Positions 28,701 to 31,263 of a stretch of 31,263 nt of DNA are shown in pieces. The stretch lies in contig JADIYN010000058.1 in assembly GCA_016705335.1 (NCBI GenBank), positions 1-31,263 of the forward strand, in the 5' to 3' direction. The notes under the pieces are model-generated. The model saw only the letters and a list, made by a program, of their open reading frames with translations, was not told the DNA's origin and made no database searches. Made by a program: the position numbers and the translations under genes. This DNA comes from Draconibacterium sp. (lineage in GTDB: Bacteria > Bacteroidota > Bacteroidia > Bacteroidales > Prolixibacteraceae). Every line of letters starts with the position of its first letter. The stretch's first letter is position 1.

Positions 28701-29490
28701 GAATCGGGGGTTCGGGTGAGCGGAACATTGGAACCCCAAAGCATCAGAAACGACGAATTGTACCAGTCGGCGCTTTCAGGGACATCGGTTTGTTCGCCCC
28801 AGGTTTGCGGTGACGATGGGGAAGGTCGCAATAAAGGTCGTAAAAGCTAAGAATGGTACCTCCCAGCAAACTTAAATATCTCGAACCTGAAGCATACGAA
28901 ACCATCGACATGGCCGGAATCGGCGTGAATCCAACCAATCTGTCGGGACCATACTTTTTAATGGTATAAATGTTTGCTGCGGCAATAATTTCGTTCATTT
29001 CATCCCAATCGGCCCTGACCATTCCGCCCAAACCGCGTTCTGCCTTGTATTTTTTTGAAATCTCAGCATCGTTCATCACACTTTCCCATGCTTTTACCGG
29101 GTCGCCCAACCGGGCTTTTGCATTCCGGTAAGCTTTTACCAGCGTGGCCCGCACCATGGGGTATTTCACCCGGTTGGCGCTGTACAGATACCACGAATAG
29201 CTGGCGCCGCGCGGACACCCGCGAGGTTCGTGATTAGGCAGACCGGGCCGGGTTTCCGGATAATCAGTTTGTTGGATTTCCCAGGTTACCAGTCCGCTTT
29301 TTACATAAATTTTCCAGGAACAGGAACCTGTGCAGTTTACACCGTGTGTGGAACGTACAACTTTGTCGTACTGCCAGCGATTTCGGTAAAAGTGTTCCCA
29401 GTCACGGTTTTCCTCGGTTGTAACAATATGCTTATCAGCACTTTTTGTAACATTCCTGCTGAAGTAAATGAGTTTATTTAAAAGGCTCAT
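25764..29490 (-). CDS. narG: Respiratory nitrate reductase alpha (molybdenum) subunit, cluster 2, two frameshifts
   Basis: Fragments 29490-28744, 28831-26699 and 26720-25764 join into about 1242 residues, equal to the E. coli NarG length. One C is missing from the CCCC run near 28820 (CDLPPSSPQTWGEQ across the join) and one A from the run near 26726 (NTEKEVAFLKLLNKT). The FS0 site is STHGVNCTGSCSWKIYV. The Mo ligand Asp lies in WGEQTDVPESADWYNSS, and GAGVNHWFHTDMIYR, GCVGQSGGG and RGGVHNSV are as in enterobacterial NarG. There is no Tat signal, so it acts in the cytoplasm. It starts 17 bases after the narK stop. It is far more like E. coli NarG than the other copy in this window. Confidence 0.93.
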
Positions 29491-29507
29491 AGCTTTTAAG
29501 ATTATTT

Positions 29508-31108
29508 TTATGGATTTTTAATTTCAGCTCCGGGCCTTTGGTAATACCACCAGTTTAATCCCAGGCAAATAAAATAGTAAACAGCTAATCCGTAAAGTGC
29601 ATATTCCGGTGTGCCGTTTTCGATTTGCTGACCAAATACTTTTGGAATAATGAATGAACCATAAGCAGCAATTGCAGCAGTCCAGCCTAAAACCGGACCA
29701 GCTTGTTCCTTATTGAAAATATAAGGAATACTTCTGAATGTGCTTCCGTTGCCAATACCGGTTGTAAGAAACAAAACCATGAAACTGAGAAAGAAAGGCC
29801 ACCAGTATTGCTCGGGTGTTTCGGTAGCTCTGGCTTTAATAATAAAGTAGGCAACGGCAAAGGTTGCAATAATCATGGCTATTGTTGTGAAAGCGGTTAC
29901 TTTGGCGCCACTGTTGATTTTATCGGAAAACCATCCTCCAAACGGACGGACAATAGCCCCGATAATGGTCCAAGAAACACCCACATCAGAAAATTGGGTG
30001 CATTCGGATTGATAAAAGAAGGGTCTGAGGGATTGCTATATACAAAAATATCCTGACTTAATTTTGGGAATGCTGCCGAAAATCCGATGAACGAACCGAA
30101 AGTCATGGTGTAAATAACAGTCATTATCCAGTTGTGTTTGTTGCTGAAAATGGCAAATTGTTTATTCAGGTTGGTTTTGATTTCCCCCCGGTGTGGCATA
30201 TTTCATCAGCATAACTGTTACACAATAACAACAGGCAGCACAATCCACATATTCACATTTAAAACCGATAAGCAAATATCACCAACTGCCGCGGAAATAA
30301 GTCCGAGTATAACCATATAGCTGGTTTTAAAAACCCCTTGCAATGTAGAGGGTAATTTTGGCGTTCCGGTAATTAAGTTATTCATTCCGAAAAAAGCGGC
30401 CAAAACAGAAATTACAAGCAATGGAACCCAAATCCATCCTGCATTCTGCAGACCTGACAATGGTTCATTGATAACGGTTTCTCCGGCTACTCCAATGGCT
30501 CCAAAAATATAAAACCCCATGACCCAGGAATAAGTTTTTGCATAACCCCAACGCCTAAATTTCCGATTCCGGCATTTAATCCTAAAGAAGTCCCTGCATT
30601 CGTTTTGGGAAGAAAAACTGATATTGCTCATCGAAGAGGAAAAGTTTCCACCACCGAATCCAGACAAAGCTGCATAAATTGCAAATGTAATGTAGGGTGT
30701 ATTTATATTTTGCAACGCCAATCCAACTCCGATAACCGGAATCAGTAAAAGTAACGTCGTTACAAATATTACGTTTCTTCCACCACCCAGCGAAATCAGA
30801 AAAGAATTCGGGATACGCAAGGTCGCACCGGCCAAACCTGCAATAGCAGGCAAAGTATAATACAAACTGTTGATTTCTTTAAGTTTCGCTGTAACTTCCC
30901 CGGGATTCATGTCCGGAGAAATCATTCCGAAGTTAAATCCAAATTCTTTGAGTTTTGTTGAAATAATACTCCACATCATCCACACTGCAAAAGCAAGAAG
31001 CAGCGCGGGTATGGAAATCCATAAATTGCGCGTGGCTACATTTTTTCCGGTTGATTTCCAGAATTGTTCGTCTTCAACATTCCAGTTCGAAAGATTAGTT
31101 TTTGACAT
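29508..31108 (-). CDS. narK: Nitrate/nitrite transporter of the NarK family (MFS), several frameshifts
   Basis: Fragments 31108-30218, 30199-29897 and 29984-29508 read as one protein of about 534 residues with some twelve membrane segments. The nitrate signature GFGGGNFSSSMSNISF is followed, once indels near 30535-30615 are corrected, by GTSLGLNAGIGNLGVG. The second half holds WTIIGAIVRPFGGWFSDK and TGIGNGSTFRSIPYIF, the second signature. Further indels lie near 30210 and 29985. The first loop is longer than in E. coli NarK (463 residues), as in NarK2-type nitrate/nitrite exchangers. It precedes narG by 17 bases and follows another transporter gene by 32. Confidence 0.85.
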
Positions 31109-31140
31109 ATGAATTATTCTTTTAATTATTAACTGACATT

Positions 31141-31263
31141 CTATTGGGTATCAATTGTTACATTAGTGATTGGGTTATCCTTCCGGTTTAATTTCTGAAC
31201 CACGTTATACATCCATATCAGACAAATGGCGGAAAGAAAGAACATAAACATCCAGCAGCTTGT
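31141..31263 (-). CDS. C-terminus of an upstream transporter, probably a second NarK (5' part outside window)
   Basis: An open frame enters from the right edge and ends at TAG 31143-31141. It encodes 40 residues: a hydrophobic helix (WMFMFFLSAICLIWMY) followed by a polar tail (NVVQKLNRKDNPITNVTID). This fits the last membrane segment and cytoplasmic end of an MFS transporter. Adjacent narK1 and narK2 genes before narG are common, so a proton-coupled nitrate importer is the likely identity, but only the tail is visible. Confidence 0.5.
   Translation of the reverse strand, partial: TSCWMFMFFLSAICLIWMYNVVQKLNRKDNPITNVTIDTQ

Noticed and set aside
11035..29490. Split narG genes as multi-gene operons of separate subunits
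   Set aside because: The fragments overlap in different frames and join exactly at conserved residues after a one-base change, so each set is one NarG.
1..31263. CRISPR arrays, tRNA or rRNA genes and insertion sequences
   Set aside because: No regularly spaced short repeats, cloverleaf-like sequence, rRNA segment or transposase was recognised by eye on either strand.

Overview
The window looks like a chromosomal segment from an anaerobically respiring member of the Bacteroidota (Bacteroidetes). Four things point there: a type IX secretion (Por) sorting tail, Fibrobacter succinogenes major (FISUMP) domains, a promoter with the TTTG-N20-TAnnTTTG form of the Bacteroidetes primary sigma factor, and protein sequences typical of the group. 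No rRNA, tRNA, CRISPR array, insertion sequence or origin was recognised.

Left part (1-6105, plus strand): the end of an outer-membrane beta-barrel gene, a frame-broken lipoprotein of unknown function, then four consecutive secreted-protein genes that share one short N-terminal module (..TMYVxKxGxxVGKYNVNxxVDSVIFY). They are a leader plus T9SS-tail protein, a leader plus glycine-rich beta protein, and two tandem large proteins. In the better copy the leader is followed by a region with the His-Gly and Cys-x-Ser-Gly signatures of clan CD (caspase/gingipain-like) peptidases and then a FISUMP domain.

Middle part (6302-15524, minus strand): transcription runs from a membrane-anchored diheme cytochrome c (narC-like) through narG-narH-narJ-narI to moaA, followed after a 165-base gap by moaD and an internally deleted moeB/rhodanese gene. 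This is a respiratory nitrate reductase cluster linked to molybdenum cofactor genes. Upstream lie an M1 aminopeptidase (15586-18075) and a compact unit of an Rrf2 regulator with three C-terminal cysteines, two hemerythrin-like proteins and a duplicated NTF2-like protein, driven by a recognisable promoter at about 20411-20442. This unit is plausibly a nitric-oxide or redox response module serving the nitrate pathway. The 20452-22794 stretch is degraded or error-rich: an O-methyltransferase relic, a broken diheme cytochrome c and a broken AraC regulator.

Right part (22953-31263, minus strand): a second, clearly divergent nitrate cluster in the order narK(partial)-narK-narG-narH-narJ-narI. Its NarG resembles the enterobacterial enzyme much more closely than the first copy does. 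Together the two clusters would import nitrate, reduce it at a cytoplasmic Mo-bisMGD enzyme and draw electrons from quinol through NarI.

Caveat: many genes (both narG, narH2, narK, the lipoprotein, the caspase-like genes, the hemerythrins, the cytochromes and araC) are interrupted by one- or two-base indels, mostly in short homopolymers. Repairing them restores canonical motifs. This most likely reflects uncorrected sequence errors, though some loci may be true pseudogenes. Interrupted genes are listed here once, over their whole span, with the fragment positions in the evidence.
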